64,000 bases of DNA from Rhodanobacteraceae bacterium. Lineage in GTDB: Bacteria > Pseudomonadota > Gammaproteobacteria > Xanthomonadales > Xanthomonadaceae. Within the stretch, counting starts at the first letter, position 1. Each line of letters opens with the position of its first letter. The translations under genes were made by a program, and so were the position numbers. Under the pieces are notes generated by a model that was given only the letters and a program-made list of their open reading frames with translations, did not search any database and had not been told where the DNA came from. Shown piece by piece: positions 1 through 11,886 of this stretch. The stretch covers positions 60,245 to 124,244 of the forward strand of contig JACKOX010000010.1 in the NCBI GenBank assembly GCA_024233975.1. Direction: 5' to 3'.

Positions 1-248
1 AGGCGGGCTGTGGTGCGATAGGCCTTTTCCGAGCCGAGCAGCAGACCGGCGATCTTGGTGGCCTCGCCAAGGCAGATCGGCAGCAGCCCGGTAGCCAGCG
101 GATCAAGACTGCCGGTATGGCCGGCCTTGGCAGCCTTGAACAGCCACTTGACGCGCTGCAACGCCTGGTTGGAGCTGAGCCCGGCTGGCTTGTCCAGCAG
201 GACAATGCCGTGAACGTTTCGGGCAGGCGGGCGGCGTGGTCGGGACAT
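1..248 (-). CDS. truB: tRNA pseudouridine(55) synthase TruB (N-terminal part, cut by window edge)
   Basis: TruB converts U55 of the T-loop of most elongator tRNAs to pseudouridine. About 82 codons are visible on the minus strand; the rest lies outside the window. The reading frame gives a HGIVLLDKPAG N-terminus followed by GHTGSLDPLATG, the TruB catalytic motif whose Asp attacks the uridine. The ATG at 248 is the first in-frame start that gives a normal N-terminus (MSRPRRPPARNVHG); no strong ribosome binding site is seen before it. It lies 59 bases downstream of rbfA on the same strand, as in the usual nusA-infB-rbfA-truB operon. Confidence 0.93.
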   Translation of the reverse strand, partial: MSRPRRPPARNVHGIVLLDKPAGLSSNQALQRVKWLFKAAKAGHTGSLDPLATGLLPICLGEATKIAGLLLGSEKAYRTTAR

Positions 249-307
249 CAGGGAAACATCTGCTGTGTGACTATGGCGCGCCGTGGCGACACGGCCGCCA
301 TGCCCGC

Positions 308-715
308 TCAGGCGTCGTCGTCGGACGCGCCCTTGTCGGAGTCGTCGTCGACTTCCGGCTCAGCCGGCGGGATCGGGCCGATTTCGCGGAACAGGGCATC
401 AATATGCTCGCCGCGATCCATCGACTCGTCGTAGTGGAAATGCAGCTCCGGCACATGGCGCATGCGCAGCATGCGACCGAGGCGGAAACGCAGTTCCGGC
501 GCCAGCTCGCGTAGCTGCTTGGTCGCCGTCTTCGCCTGTTCACTGGCCAGCGCGGTGAAGTACACCTTGGCGTGGCTCAGGTCGCGGCTGACCTCGACAT
601 CCGACACGCTCACCGACGGCAGGCCGTGATCACGAACGAACTCGTGGACCAGACTGCCCAGCTCACGGCGGAGCTGGGCGGCGACACGATCAGTACGGGC
701 AAAGGGCTTGGTCAT
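308..715 (-). CDS. rbfA: 30S ribosome-binding factor A (RbfA)
   Basis: RbfA is a small KH-fold protein that binds the 30S subunit and helps 16S rRNA 5'-end maturation, including cold adaptation. The product is 135 aa, starting MTKPFARTDRVA, with the family signature around SVSDVEVSRDLSHAKVYFT. It ends in an acidic tail rich in Asp and Ser, longer than in many homologues. The frame stays open further upstream, but a start at 715 leaves a 17-base gap after infB and begins at the conserved N-terminus. It belongs to the rimP-nusA-infB-rbfA-truB operon. Confidence 0.95.
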   Translation of the reverse strand: MTKPFARTDRVAAQLRRELGSLVHEFVRDHGLPSVSVSDVEVSRDLSHAKVYFTALASEQAKTATKQLRELAPELRFRLGRMLRMRHVPELHFHYDESMDRGEHIDALFREIGPIPPAEPEVDDDSDKGASDDDA

Positions 716-732
716 CGACTGGAGCGCCGGAC

Positions 733-3336
<2,604 letters not shown>

Positions 3337-3432
3337 GAATTCGTCGTCTTTATCCGGTGTTGCGGGCCCCGGGAGGGCGGAAAGTGTATCGCGGGGGCGC
3401 CGAAACTGCTTGGCGCCAGGCTCAGTCGAGCC

Positions 3433-4923
3433 TTACTCCTCGAACCACGGCGCACGCGCCGCCATGATCAGCGCCGAGGCGCGCTCTTCGTCCATGCCGT
3501 CGATGTCGACGATTTCGTCCACCGCCATCTCGGCCAGGTCTTCCTGGGTCACCACGCCGCGTGCTGCCAGCGCATAGGCCGTTGCCTCGTCCATGCCATC
3601 CAGGGCCAGCAGGTCATCAGCCGGCTTGTGCTCTTCCAGCTCTTCCTCGACCGCCAGGGCCTCGGTCAACAGGGCATCACGCGCGCGGGCTCGCAGCTCT
3701 TCCACGATGTCTTCGTCGAAGACCTCGATCGCCAGCAGCTCGGCGGCCGGCACGTAGGCGATTTCCTCCAGCGTGGAGAAGCCTTCGCCCACCAGGATGC
3801 CAGCGATTTCCTCGTCGACCTCCAGCTTGGCCGCGAACAGGTCGCGCGCAGCGTTCTGCTCGGCTTCCGACTTCTCGCGGATCTGGTCGTGGGTCATCAC
3901 GTTGAGCTGCCAGCCGGACAGCTTGCTGGCCAGACGCACGTTCTGACCGCCCTTGCCGATGGCCTGGGCGAGCTTGTCCTCGGCGACGGCGATATCCATC
4001 GAATGACGATCTTCGTCGACGATGATCGACTGCACCTCGGCAGGCGCCATCGCATTGATCACGAACTGCGCGGCATTGTCGCTCCACAGCACGATGTCGA
4101 TGCGCTCGCCATTGAGCTCGTTCGACACGGCCTGCACGCGCGAACCGCGCATGCCGATGCAGGCGCCGATCGGATCGGTGCGGGTGTCGTGTGCGATCAC
4201 GGCGATCTTGGCGCGGTCGCCCGGATCACGGGCAGCGGCCTTGATCTCGACCAGGCCCTGGCCAACTTCCGGCACCTCGAGACGGAACAGCTCGATCATG
4301 AACTCCGGTGCGGCGCGGCTGACGAACAGCTGTGGGCCACGCACTTCCGAGCGCACGTCGTAGAGGAAACCGCGGATACGGTCGCCCGGACGAACCACGT
4401 CGCGCGGGATCGCCTTGTCCTTGGGGATGAAGGCTTCGGCGTTGCCACCGAGGTCGACGTAGATGTTGCCGCGCTCCACGCGCTTGACCACACCGGTGAT
4501 CAGCTCACCCACGCGATCCTGGAAGGCCTCGACCACCTGCGCGCGCTCGGCTTCGCGGACGCGCTGCACGATGACCTGCTTGGCGGCCTGCGCCGCGATG
4601 CGACCAAACTCAGCGTTTTCGATCTGCTCCTCGATGTAGTCACCGACCTCGGAGCCTTCCTTCTCGTCCACCGCGTCCATCAGGCGCAGCTGGCGATCCG
4701 GCGATTCCATCACCACGTCGTCAGCGACCACTTCCCATCGACGGAAGGTCTCGTAGTTGCCGTCCTTGCGATTGATGGCGACGCGGATCGACACGTCCTG
4801 CTCGGGATAGCGCTTCTTGGCGGCGGAGGCCAATGCGGCTTCCATCGCTTCGAAGATCACATCACGCTCGACGCCTTTTTCGTTGGCGACGGCGTCCACG
4901 ACCATCAGGAGTTCCTTGCTCAT
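3433..4923 (-). CDS. nusA: Transcription termination/antitermination protein NusA
   Basis: NusA binds RNA polymerase and nascent RNA, promotes pausing and intrinsic termination, and takes part in rRNA antitermination. The product is 496 aa, full length. The N-terminal polymerase-binding domain (MSKELLMVVDAVANEKGV) is followed by an S1 domain (VERGNIYVDLG) and two KH domains (GMRGSRVQAVSNEL; IGKGGQNVRLASKL). The C-terminus carries two acidic helix-hairpin-helix repeats typical of proteobacterial NusA (LDGMDEATAYALA and IDGMDEERASALI). It lies 68 bases downstream of rimP and 96 bases upstream of infB, the standard operon order. Confidence 0.98.
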   Translation of the reverse strand: MSKELLMVVDAVANEKGVERDVIFEAMEAALASAAKKRYPEQDVSIRVAINRKDGNYETFRRWEVVADDVVMESPDRQLRLMDAVDEKEGSEVGDYIEEQIENAEFGRIAAQAAKQVIVQRVREAERAQVVEAFQDRVGELITGVVKRVERGNIYVDLGGNAEAFIPKDKAIPRDVVRPGDRIRGFLYDVRSEVRGPQLFVSRAAPEFMIELFRLEVPEVGQGLVEIKAAARDPGDRAKIAVIAHDTRTDPIGACIGMRGSRVQAVSNELNGERIDIVLWSDNAAQFVINAMAPAEVQSIIVDEDRHSMDIAVAEDKLAQAIGKGGQNVRLASKLSGWQLNVMTHDQIREKSEAEQNAARDLFAAKLEVDEEIAGILVGEGFSTLEEIAYVPAAELLAIEVFDEDIVEELRARARDALLTEALAVEEELEEHKPADDLLALDGMDEATAYALAARGVVTQEDLAEMAVDEIVDIDGMDEERASALIMAARAPWFEE

Positions 4924-4991
4924 GCTGTTTGGCTCCGGTGGGCGTCAGCAACGCCCGAAAACAATTCCAAGGTGAGTTGGCGGTTCAAGAT

Positions 4992-5534
4992 TCAGTGGTT
5001 GTTGCGAGGTCCGCGCTTTGGCTGCGGCGCCAGTCCAAGGGCGACAAGATCGGGCACGATGCGCGCTTTCTCGATGCTGTCGTGGGAAAGGATCAGTTCG
5101 CCCTCCTCCACGTCCAGCACGATGCGCTGCTCTTCGACATCGACCGTATGGATGCGGCCCTGGAAGCGACGGCGCCCTTCGATGGGCAGGCGCAACTGCA
5201 GCTTCACCGTCTCGCCGACATGTCGCGCGAACTGCTCGGCACTGAACAGCGGACGATCGATGCCCGGCGACGATACTTCCAGCTGGTAGCGGCCCGGAAT
5301 TGGATCGTTGATGTCCAGCACGGCCTCGACTTCGCGGCTCACCGCTTCGCAGTCCTCGACAGTGACGCCACGCGGACCTTCCTCGACCCCATCGCCGCCG
5401 GGAGCGACGTCAATGTACAGGCGCAACAGGGAATGCTCGGCCGCCGGGTGCCACTCGACGCCGAGCAACTCCAGACCCAGATCGGCAACAGCCGGGGCCA
5501 GCAGTTCCTGCAGTTCGTCGGTGCGGTTACCCAT
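4992..5534 (-). CDS. rimP: Ribosome maturation factor RimP
   Basis: RimP is needed for 30S subunit maturation, binding near the S12/S19 region. The start at 5534 (MGNRTDELQELLAP) gives 180 aa and matches the family N-terminus; an upstream alternative at 5561 would add nine residues. The family core is visible in LEVSSPGIDRPL and LRLYIDV. It is first of the protein genes after tRNA-fMet, matching the metY-rimP-nusA-infB arrangement known from Escherichia coli. Two terminator-like hairpins lie between the tRNA and this gene, so rimP is probably expressed partly by readthrough. Confidence 0.95.
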   Translation of the reverse strand: MGNRTDELQELLAPAVADLGLELLGVEWHPAAEHSLLRLYIDVAPGGDGVEEGPRGVTVEDCEAVSREVEAVLDINDPIPGRYQLEVSSPGIDRPLFSAEQFARHVGETVKLQLRLPIEGRRRFQGRIHTVDVEEQRIVLDVEEGELILSHDSIEKARIVPDLVALGLAPQPKRGPRNNH

Positions 5535-5607
5535 GCGAAATATCGTTCCTGTCCTGTTCAATCCAGATTGTCGACCTGCGTTCGCGGAAAGCCGTCACGA
5601 AGGCAAT

Positions 5608-5633
5608 AAAAAAAGGGCACAAGGCCCCTTTTT
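5608..5633 (-). terminator. Rho-independent terminator-like hairpin upstream of rimP
   Basis: Read on the minus strand this is an A-tract, GGGGC, a short loop, GCCC, then seven T residues. It is the second of two such hairpins after tRNA-fMet and may attenuate transcription entering rimP-nusA-infB. Confidence 0.6.
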
Positions 5634-5703
5634 CATCCAACCATCCGGAGCAGCTCGATCCGGACGGGCGACGTCGAACACATGTCGCCATGGGCCAGAA
5701 AAC

Positions 5704-5729
5704 AAAAAGCCTCACGAAGGAGGCTTTTT
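5704..5729 (-). terminator. Rho-independent terminator after tRNA-fMet
   Basis: A perfect 10-bp stem (AAAAAGCCTC / GAGGCTTTTT) with a 6-base loop lies 13 bases past the tRNA 3' end. On the minus strand the stem ends in a T-run. The symmetry would let it work in both directions. Confidence 0.8.
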
Positions 5730-5742
5730 GTCTCCGTAACTG

Positions 5743-5819
<77 letters not shown>

Positions 5820-5832
5820 GCAGTAGCCGGCT

Positions 5833-5861
5833 ATGTTAACGGCGCGAGCAAATTACCGCAA
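5833..5861 (-). promoter_or_regulatory. Sigma-70 promoter for tRNA-fMet and the rimP-nusA-infB operon
   Basis: On the minus strand TTGCGG (5861-5856) and TAACAT (5838-5833) are separated by exactly 17 bases. The predicted start site falls a few bases before the tRNA 5' end. It lies in the 96-base gap after nuoN. Confidence 0.6.
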
Positions 5862-5915
5862 GCCCATTTAACACAGCGTAGTGAACAACGCGTTCAAACA
5901 ACAGCCGAAGAACCG

Positions 5916-7373
5916 TCAGGAAGCCAGGCCGAAAGCCTGCTTGCACAGGGCTGCCAGGGGATTCAGGAAAATACCCAGCAGCAGCAGGGCCACCGCATTG
6001 ACGACCAGCAGGAAACGCAGCTGAGGATCGCGCTGTGCCGGCATGTCATTGTCTTCGGGCTGATCGAAGTACATCACCTTGATGACGCGCAGGTAGTAGA
6101 AGGCGCCGATCACCGCGAACACCACGCCGATGATGGCAAGCCACAGCATGCCCGCGTTGATGGCCGCCTGCAGTACCAGCAGCTTCGCCCAGAAGCCAAG
6201 GAATGGCGGAATACCGGCCAGCGAAGCCATCAGGAACAGCATGACGCCCGCATACAGTGGATAGCGGCGATTGAGTCCGCGGAAGTCGTTGATCTCATCC
6301 GCCTCGAAGCCCTTTCGCGACAGCAGGATGATCATCGCGAAGGCGCCGGCCGCCATCAGCGAATAGCTGATCGCATAGAACATGGCAGCCGAATAACCTT
6401 CCGTGCTGCCGCTGGCCAGGCCAAGGAACAGGAAGCCGACGTGCGAGATCGTCGAGTAGGCCAGCATGCGCTTGAGGTTGCTCTGCACCAGCGCCAGCAG
6501 GTTGCCGATCATCAGCGAGAGCACGGCAAGCCAGGCGATCATCGCGCCCCACTCCGCTGCCTGATCGCCCGCAGCGCCGGCCAGCAGGCGATAGGCCATG
6601 CCGAAAGCCGCCAGCTTGGGTGCCGAGCCGATGAACAGCGTTACCGCCGTTGGCGCGCCGTGATAGACGTCCGGCACCCACATATGGAACGGCGCGGCGC
6701 CGAACTTGAAGGCAACGCCGACGACCACGAACACCAGGCCGAACAGCAGCAACGTGCGATCACCGTCGAGTGCCGCCGCGGCAACATGGATCTGCGAGAT
6801 ATCGAGGCTGCCGGTAGCGCCATAGACCATCGACAGGCCGTAAAGCAACATGCCTGACGCCAGCGCGCCCAGGACGAAGTACTTCATCGCTGCTTCCGAA
6901 GCCAGGCGGTTGTCGCGATCCATCGCCACCAGCGCGTAGCTCGACAGGGCCAGCAGCTCAAGGCCGAGATAGACCGTCACCAGGTTCCCGGCTGAAATCA
7001 GCACCATCATGCCAAGCACGGCGAACAGGCAAAGCACGTAGAACTCGCCCTTGAACAGGCCGCGATCGATCAGGAATGGCTTGGCGTAGATGAAGGCGCC
7101 GCCGGTTACCAGATACACGAACAGTTTCAGCGTGTCGGCCATGCCATCGCGGATGAACATGCCGCCGAAGGCGCGAACGCCCACGGCATCGGCGATGCCC
7201 TGACGGAGCGTCAATACCGCGGCGCCGACCAGGATCAGGATCGACAGAAAATGCGTCAGCCCACGGCGCTGATCGGAGACGAACAGGTCGATCAGCAGCA
7301 GCAAGCAGGTCGCGCCCAGCAGGAACAGCTCGGGCGCCAGCGGGATGAAGTCGGTGGCGGAGACGATGCTCAA
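5916..7373 (-). CDS. nuoN: NADH-quinone oxidoreductase subunit N
   Basis: NuoN is one of the three antiporter-like proton-pumping subunits in the membrane arm of complex I. The product is 485 aa with about 14 hydrophobic segments and the Proton_antipo_M core (FKFGAAPFHMWVPDVYHGAP; LAYSTISHVGFLFLG). It is the last gene of the nuo operon, separated from nuoM by 13 bases. After it come a 96-base gap and the tRNA-fMet promoter. Confidence 0.97.
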   Translation of the reverse strand: MSIVSATDFIPLAPELFLLGATCLLLLIDLFVSDQRRGLTHFLSILILVGAAVLTLRQGIADAVGVRAFGGMFIRDGMADTLKLFVYLVTGGAFIYAKPFLIDRGLFKGEFYVLCLFAVLGMMVLISAGNLVTVYLGLELLALSSYALVAMDRDNRLASEAAMKYFVLGALASGMLLYGLSMVYGATGSLDISQIHVAAAALDGDRTLLLFGLVFVVVGVAFKFGAAPFHMWVPDVYHGAPTAVTLFIGSAPKLAAFGMAYRLLAGAAGDQAAEWGAMIAWLAVLSLMIGNLLALVQSNLKRMLAYSTISHVGFLFLGLASGSTEGYSAAMFYAISYSLMAAGAFAMIILLSRKGFEADEINDFRGLNRRYPLYAGVMLFLMASLAGIPPFLGFWAKLLVLQAAINAGMLWLAIIGVVFAVIGAFYYLRVIKVMYFDQPEDNDMPAQRDPQLRFLLVVNAVALLLLGIFLNPLAALCKQAFGLAS

Positions 7374-7386
7374 CGGAAGCTCCCGG

Positions 7387-8919
7387 TTACAGTTTCGAAG
7401 CCGCGATCTGAGCGGCCAGGTGCGCGACCGAACTGTCCATCAGGTCGGTGAGCGGTTTCGGATAGATGCCCAGCGCCAGCACGCCGGCGGCGAACACGCC
7501 CAGCACCAGCGCCTCGCGGCCATTGATGTCCTGCAGACGCGCCACCTCGGCATTGCCGACGTCGCCGAAGATCACGCGCTTGACCAGCCACAGGGTGTAG
7601 CCAGCGCCGATGATCAGCGTGGTCGCGGCGAAGAAGGCGACCAGCGGGTTCTGCTGGAACGAGGCCAGAATCACCATGAACTCGCCAACGAAGCCACTGG
7701 TACCCGGCAGGCCGCTGTTGGCCATGGCGAACAGCACGAAGAAGGCAGCAAACCAGGGCATGGTGTTCACCACGCCGCCGTAGTCGCGGATCATGCGGCT
7801 GTGCATGCGGTCGTAGAGCACGCCAACGCAGCTGAACATCGCACCCGACACGAAGCCGTGGGAGATCATCTGCACCATCGCGCCCTGCAGGCCGAGTTCG
7901 GCGGCATCGGTGTTGCCGCTGTCACGCACCAGGGCGAAGACGATGAAGGTGCCCAGCGTCACGAAGCCCATGTGGGCAACCGATGAATAGGCGATCAGCT
8001 TCTTCATGTCCGCCTGCACCAGCGCCACCAGGCCGACATAGACCACGGCGATGAGCGACAGCGCGATGACCAGCCAGGCCCACTCGTGACCGGCATCCGG
8101 CGTGATCGGCAGCGAGAAGCGCAGGAAGCCGTAGCCACCGATCTTCAGCATCACCGCGGCCAGCACAACCGAACCGCCGGTCGGCGCCTCGACGTGGGCA
8201 TCCGGCAACCAGGTGTGCACCGGGAACATCGGGACCTTCACCGCGAACGCGATCAGGAAGCCGAAGAACAGCCACATCTGTTCGGTTGCCGACAGCGGCG
8301 TGGCATACAGATCCGCCAGCGCGAAGCTGCCAGCCTTCTGGTACAGGTAGATCAGGCCGATCAGCATGAACACCGAGCCGAGGAAGGTGTACAGGAAGAA
8401 CTTGAGCGAGGCGTACACGCGACGCGGCCCACCCCAGACACCGATGATGATGAACATCGGAATCAGCATGCCCTCGAAGAACGCATAGAACAGGATCGCG
8501 TCCATTGCCGAGAACACGCCGATCATCAGGCCTTCGAGGATCAGGAACATCGCCAGGTACTGGTGCACGTTGTCGTTGATCGAGCGCCACGCGCCGAGCA
8601 GGACCAATACCGTGGTAATCGTCGTCAGGATGATCAGGGCGACGGAGATGCCGTCCACACCCAGCGCGTAGTTGATGTTGAAGGCCTCGATCCACGGCAT
8701 CAGCTCGTGGAACTGCATGGCGGAGTTGCTGGCATCAAGGCCGGTGTATAGAGGCACGCTCAGCACCAACGCGATCAGCGACACCAGCAGCGCGAACCAG
8801 CGCGCCTGTTCGGCACGCTCGCGCCCAAAGGCCAGCGTGGCGAAACCACCGAGGATCGGCAGCCAGATCAGGAGGCTAAGCAGGGGCCAGTGCGAAGTCA
8901 TCGACGCATCCATGTCCAT
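7387..8919 (-). CDS. nuoM: NADH-quinone oxidoreductase subunit M
   Basis: NuoM is an antiporter-like proton-translocating subunit of complex I. I chose the ATG at 8919 (MDMDASMTSHWPLLSLL, 510 aa) because it overlaps the nuoL stop as TAATG, a translational-coupling arrangement. An in-frame start at 8934 would add five residues. Family motifs visible: FPVHTWLPDAHVEAPT and LIAYSSVAHMGFVTLG. About 14 membrane segments span the length. Confidence 0.97.
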   Translation of the reverse strand: MDMDASMTSHWPLLSLLIWLPILGGFATLAFGRERAEQARWFALLVSLIALVLSVPLYTGLDASNSAMQFHELMPWIEAFNINYALGVDGISVALIILTTITTVLVLLGAWRSINDNVHQYLAMFLILEGLMIGVFSAMDAILFYAFFEGMLIPMFIIIGVWGGPRRVYASLKFFLYTFLGSVFMLIGLIYLYQKAGSFALADLYATPLSATEQMWLFFGFLIAFAVKVPMFPVHTWLPDAHVEAPTGGSVVLAAVMLKIGGYGFLRFSLPITPDAGHEWAWLVIALSLIAVVYVGLVALVQADMKKLIAYSSVAHMGFVTLGTFIVFALVRDSGNTDAAELGLQGAMVQMISHGFVSGAMFSCVGVLYDRMHSRMIRDYGGVVNTMPWFAAFFVLFAMANSGLPGTSGFVGEFMVILASFQQNPLVAFFAATTLIIGAGYTLWLVKRVIFGDVGNAEVARLQDINGREALVLGVFAAGVLALGIYPKPLTDLMDSSVAHLAAQIAASKL

Positions 8920-10952
8920 TAACCCAACACCCACAGCAGGGCGCCCAAGAGGCCGATCAGGCCCAGAATCATCGCGAAGGCATAGTGGTACAGCAGGCCC
9001 GACTGCAGGTTGCGACTGATCGCCGCGATGCGGTCGATCAGGGCGACCGAGCCGTTGATGGCCACGCCATCGATCAGGCCGGCATCACCACCTCGCCAGA
9101 ACAGCTGGCCCAGCTTCACGCTGCCACCGGCGAAACCGTTGATCCACAGGCGGTCGAAACCGTACTTGTCCTGCAGGATGCGGTACGGCAGCGACAGCTT
9201 TTCACGGAACCAGGCGCTGCTGCCCGGCTTGATCAGGTACAGCCAGGTAGCCATCCCGAAGCCGGCAAAGGCCAGCCAGAATGCCGGCGACGCCCAGAAA
9301 TGCAGTCCAAAGGCCATCGGGCCATGGAACGCTTCCTCGCCGATCTGGCGGATCACGTCGTGATGCGCATCGACGTGGATGGCGCCGGCAAAGAAATCGC
9401 CGAACAGCATCGGACCCACCGTGAGGTAACCGATGGCGATCGACGGAATCGCCAGCAGCACCAGCGGCAACGTTACCACCCACGGCGACTCGTGCGGCTC
9501 GACCGGGCCATGATGGCCGTGGTCATCGTGCGCATGGTCGTCATGCCCGTGATCGTCATGCGCCGATGCATGGCGGAAGCGCTCCTCGCCATGGAAAGTC
9601 ATGTACAGCAGGCGGAAGCTGTAGAAACTGGTGACGAAGGCACCGAGCAGCACCGACCAGTAGGCGTACTGGTTCACCCAGTTGCCGTGGTGGATGGCTT
9701 CCTTCGCCGCCTCGATGATCACGTCCTTCGAGTAGTAGCCGGAGAAGAACAGGAACGCGACCAGCGCCAGCGTGCCGACCACACTGGTCCAGTAGGTGAT
9801 CGGCATGTACTTGCGCAGGCCACCCATGCGGCGCATGTCCTGCTCGTGGTGCATGCCGATGATCACCGAACCTGCGGCCAGGAACAGCAGCGCCTTGAAG
9901 AATGCGTGCGTCATCAGGTGGTAGACGGCACCCGAGTAGGCCGAAACGCCCAGTGCCACGGTCATGTAACCCAGCTGCGACAGTGTCGAATAGGCGACCA
10001 CGCGTTTGATGTCGTTCTGCACCATGCCGATCAGGCCGGTGAAGAAGGCAGTTGTCGCGCCGATGAACAGCACGAAGTGCAGCGCGGTCTCGCTCAATTC
10101 ATACAGCGGCGACATGCGCGCCACCATGAAGATGCCGGCGGTGACCATCGTTGCGGCGTGAATCAGCGCCGAAATCGGCGTCGGGCCTTCCATCGAATCC
10201 GGCAGCCACACGTGCAGCGGCACCTGCGCCGACTTGCCCATGGCGCCGATGAACAGCAGCACGCCGATCAGCGTCGGCACCGCCCAGGGCATGCCCTCGA
10301 AGACCTCGACGCTCTTGCCTTCGATCGCTGCGGTGTTTCCGAACACAGTGGCGTAGTCCAGCGAGCCGAACCAGTACAGCACCGCGGCGATACCGAGCAG
10401 GAAGCCGAAGTCACCCACGCGATTGACCAGGAAAGCCTTCATGTTGGCAAAAATCGCGGTCGGCTTCTTGTACCAGAAGCCGATCAGCAGATAGGACACC
10501 AGGCCCACCGCTTCCCAGCCGAAGAACAGCTGCAGGAAGTTGTTGCTCATCACCAGCATCAGCATGCTGAAGGTGAACAGCGCGATGTAGCTGAAGAAGC
10601 GCTGGTAACCGTCGTCCTCGGCCATGTAGCCAATGGTGTAGACGTGCACCATCAGCGACACGAAGGTGACGACCACCATCATCATCGCGGTCAGGCGGTC
10701 GACCAGGAAGCCGACATGGGCGCTGTAGCCGCCGATCTCGTACCAGGTGTAGACGTTCTGGTTGAAGACCTCTGCCCCGCCCCAGACCAGTTGGTAGAGC
10801 ACATTGGCAGACAGCACGCAGGACAGGCCGACGCCGAGGATGGTCACCCAGTGTGCGCCGGCGCGGCCGATCTTGCGTCCGAACAGGCCGGCGACGATGG
10901 CGCCAAACAACGGCGACAGCGCGATTGTCAGTAGCGTGGAAAGCTGGATCAT
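8919..10952 (-). CDS. nuoL: NADH-quinone oxidoreductase subunit L
   Basis: NuoL is the distal antiporter-like subunit of complex I, with the long lateral helix. The product is 677 aa with the Proton_antipo_N and _M domains (QVPLHVWLPDSMEGPTP; VAYSTLSQLGYMTVALG). Around residues 461-482 there is a loop almost wholly of His and Asp (HASAHDDHGHDDHAHDD...), between membrane segments. Such loops are variable in this subunit. The stop overlaps the nuoM start by one base. Confidence 0.97.
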   Translation of the reverse strand: MIQLSTLLTIALSPLFGAIVAGLFGRKIGRAGAHWVTILGVGLSCVLSANVLYQLVWGGAEVFNQNVYTWYEIGGYSAHVGFLVDRLTAMMMVVVTFVSLMVHVYTIGYMAEDDGYQRFFSYIALFTFSMLMLVMSNNFLQLFFGWEAVGLVSYLLIGFWYKKPTAIFANMKAFLVNRVGDFGFLLGIAAVLYWFGSLDYATVFGNTAAIEGKSVEVFEGMPWAVPTLIGVLLFIGAMGKSAQVPLHVWLPDSMEGPTPISALIHAATMVTAGIFMVARMSPLYELSETALHFVLFIGATTAFFTGLIGMVQNDIKRVVAYSTLSQLGYMTVALGVSAYSGAVYHLMTHAFFKALLFLAAGSVIIGMHHEQDMRRMGGLRKYMPITYWTSVVGTLALVAFLFFSGYYSKDVIIEAAKEAIHHGNWVNQYAYWSVLLGAFVTSFYSFRLLYMTFHGEERFRHASAHDDHGHDDHAHDDHGHHGPVEPHESPWVVTLPLVLLAIPSIAIGYLTVGPMLFGDFFAGAIHVDAHHDVIRQIGEEAFHGPMAFGLHFWASPAFWLAFAGFGMATWLYLIKPGSSAWFREKLSLPYRILQDKYGFDRLWINGFAGGSVKLGQLFWRGGDAGLIDGVAINGSVALIDRIAAISRNLQSGLLYHYAFAMILGLIGLLGALLWVLG

Positions 10953-10956
10953 CGAC

Positions 10957-11262
10957 TCAGCCCTTCAGGTCTTCGAGTTCGGCCACGTTGATCGTGTGCC
11001 GGTTGCGGAACAGCACCACCAGGATGGCGAGGCCGATAGCGGACTCGGCGGCGGCGACGGTGAGGATGAAGAACACGAACACCTGTCCGCCCACGTCGCC
11101 CAGGTAGCGCGAGAAGGCAATGAAGTTCATGTTGACGGCGAGCAGCATCAGCTCGATCGCCATCAGCAGGACGATCATGTTCTTGCGGTTGATGAAGATG
11201 CCGGCGACGCTGATGCAGAACAGGATCGCGCCCAGCACGAGGAAGTGCCCCAAGGTGATCAT
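10957..11262 (-). CDS. nuoK: NADH-quinone oxidoreductase subunit K
   Basis: NuoK (MrpC-like) is a three-helix subunit in the complex I membrane arm. The product is 101 aa starting MITLGHFLVLGAI, with conserved membrane glutamates in IELMLLAVN and AAAESAIGLAI. The frame is open further upstream, but the start at 11262 makes a 4-base ATGA overlap with the nuoJ stop and fits the family length. Confidence 0.97.
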   Translation of the reverse strand: MITLGHFLVLGAILFCISVAGIFINRKNMIVLLMAIELMLLAVNMNFIAFSRYLGDVGGQVFVFFILTVAAAESAIGLAILVVLFRNRHTINVAELEDLKG

Positions 11263-11873
11263 TCGGCGTTCTCCCGGGTTTCGGCGGCCATTTTCACCAG
11301 GCGCACGCGGTCCTCGCGGCGCACGGCCACCTGACGCTCGATCACCTGGTGCTTGGTGCCGGCACGACGGCGCAGTGTCAGCGTGATGGCCGCGATGATC
11401 GCAACAGTCAGGATGACCGCGGCGATTTCGAAGGGGTACAGATAGTCGGTGAACATCGCCTGGCCCAGCCATTCGATGTTGCTCTTGCCTGCGGCCACCG
11501 CCGGATCAGCCGCCGGCATCGTCTTGTCGAGGCTGCGCACGCCAACCAGCGCCAGCATCTCGGCCGCCATGATCAGGGCGACCACGATCGCCACCGGCAG
11601 GTAGCGCGCGAAGCCTTCGCGCAGCGGCGCCAGCTTTATGTCGAGCATCATGACGACGAACAGGAACAGCACCATCACCGCGCCCACGTAGACCAGGATC
11701 AGGGCGATGGCGAGGAACTCCGCCTCGGCCAGCAACCAGATGCAGGCGCTGGAAAAGAACGTCAGCACCAGGAACAGCACGGCGTGTACCGGATTGCGCG
11801 CGGTAACAACCGCCAACGCGGCGCCCACCACAACGGCGGCAATGCAATAGAAAGCAATTAGCTGGAAACTCAT
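11259..11873 (-). CDS. nuoJ: NADH-quinone oxidoreductase subunit J
   Basis: NuoJ is a membrane-arm subunit of complex I, next to the E-channel. From the start at 11873 (MSFQLIAFYCIAAVVV) the product is 204 aa with five hydrophobic segments, including the characteristic YVGAVMVLFLFVVMML. The last ~40 residues are a charged tail. It overlaps nuoK by 4 bases and follows nuoI after 13 bases. Confidence 0.96.
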   Translation of the reverse strand: MSFQLIAFYCIAAVVVGAALAVVTARNPVHAVLFLVLTFFSSACIWLLAEAEFLAIALILVYVGAVMVLFLFVVMMLDIKLAPLREGFARYLPVAIVVALIMAAEMLALVGVRSLDKTMPAADPAVAAGKSNIEWLGQAMFTDYLYPFEIAAVILTVAIIAAITLTLRRRAGTKHQVIERQVAVRREDRVRLVKMAAETRENAE

Positions 11874-11886
11874 GTCTCGTCCCGGC

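Noticed and set aside
8985..10934. 649-aa plus-strand open frame
   Set aside because: Opposite nuoL. Composition is His/Gln/Arg-rich with no domain, as expected for the complement of a membrane protein.
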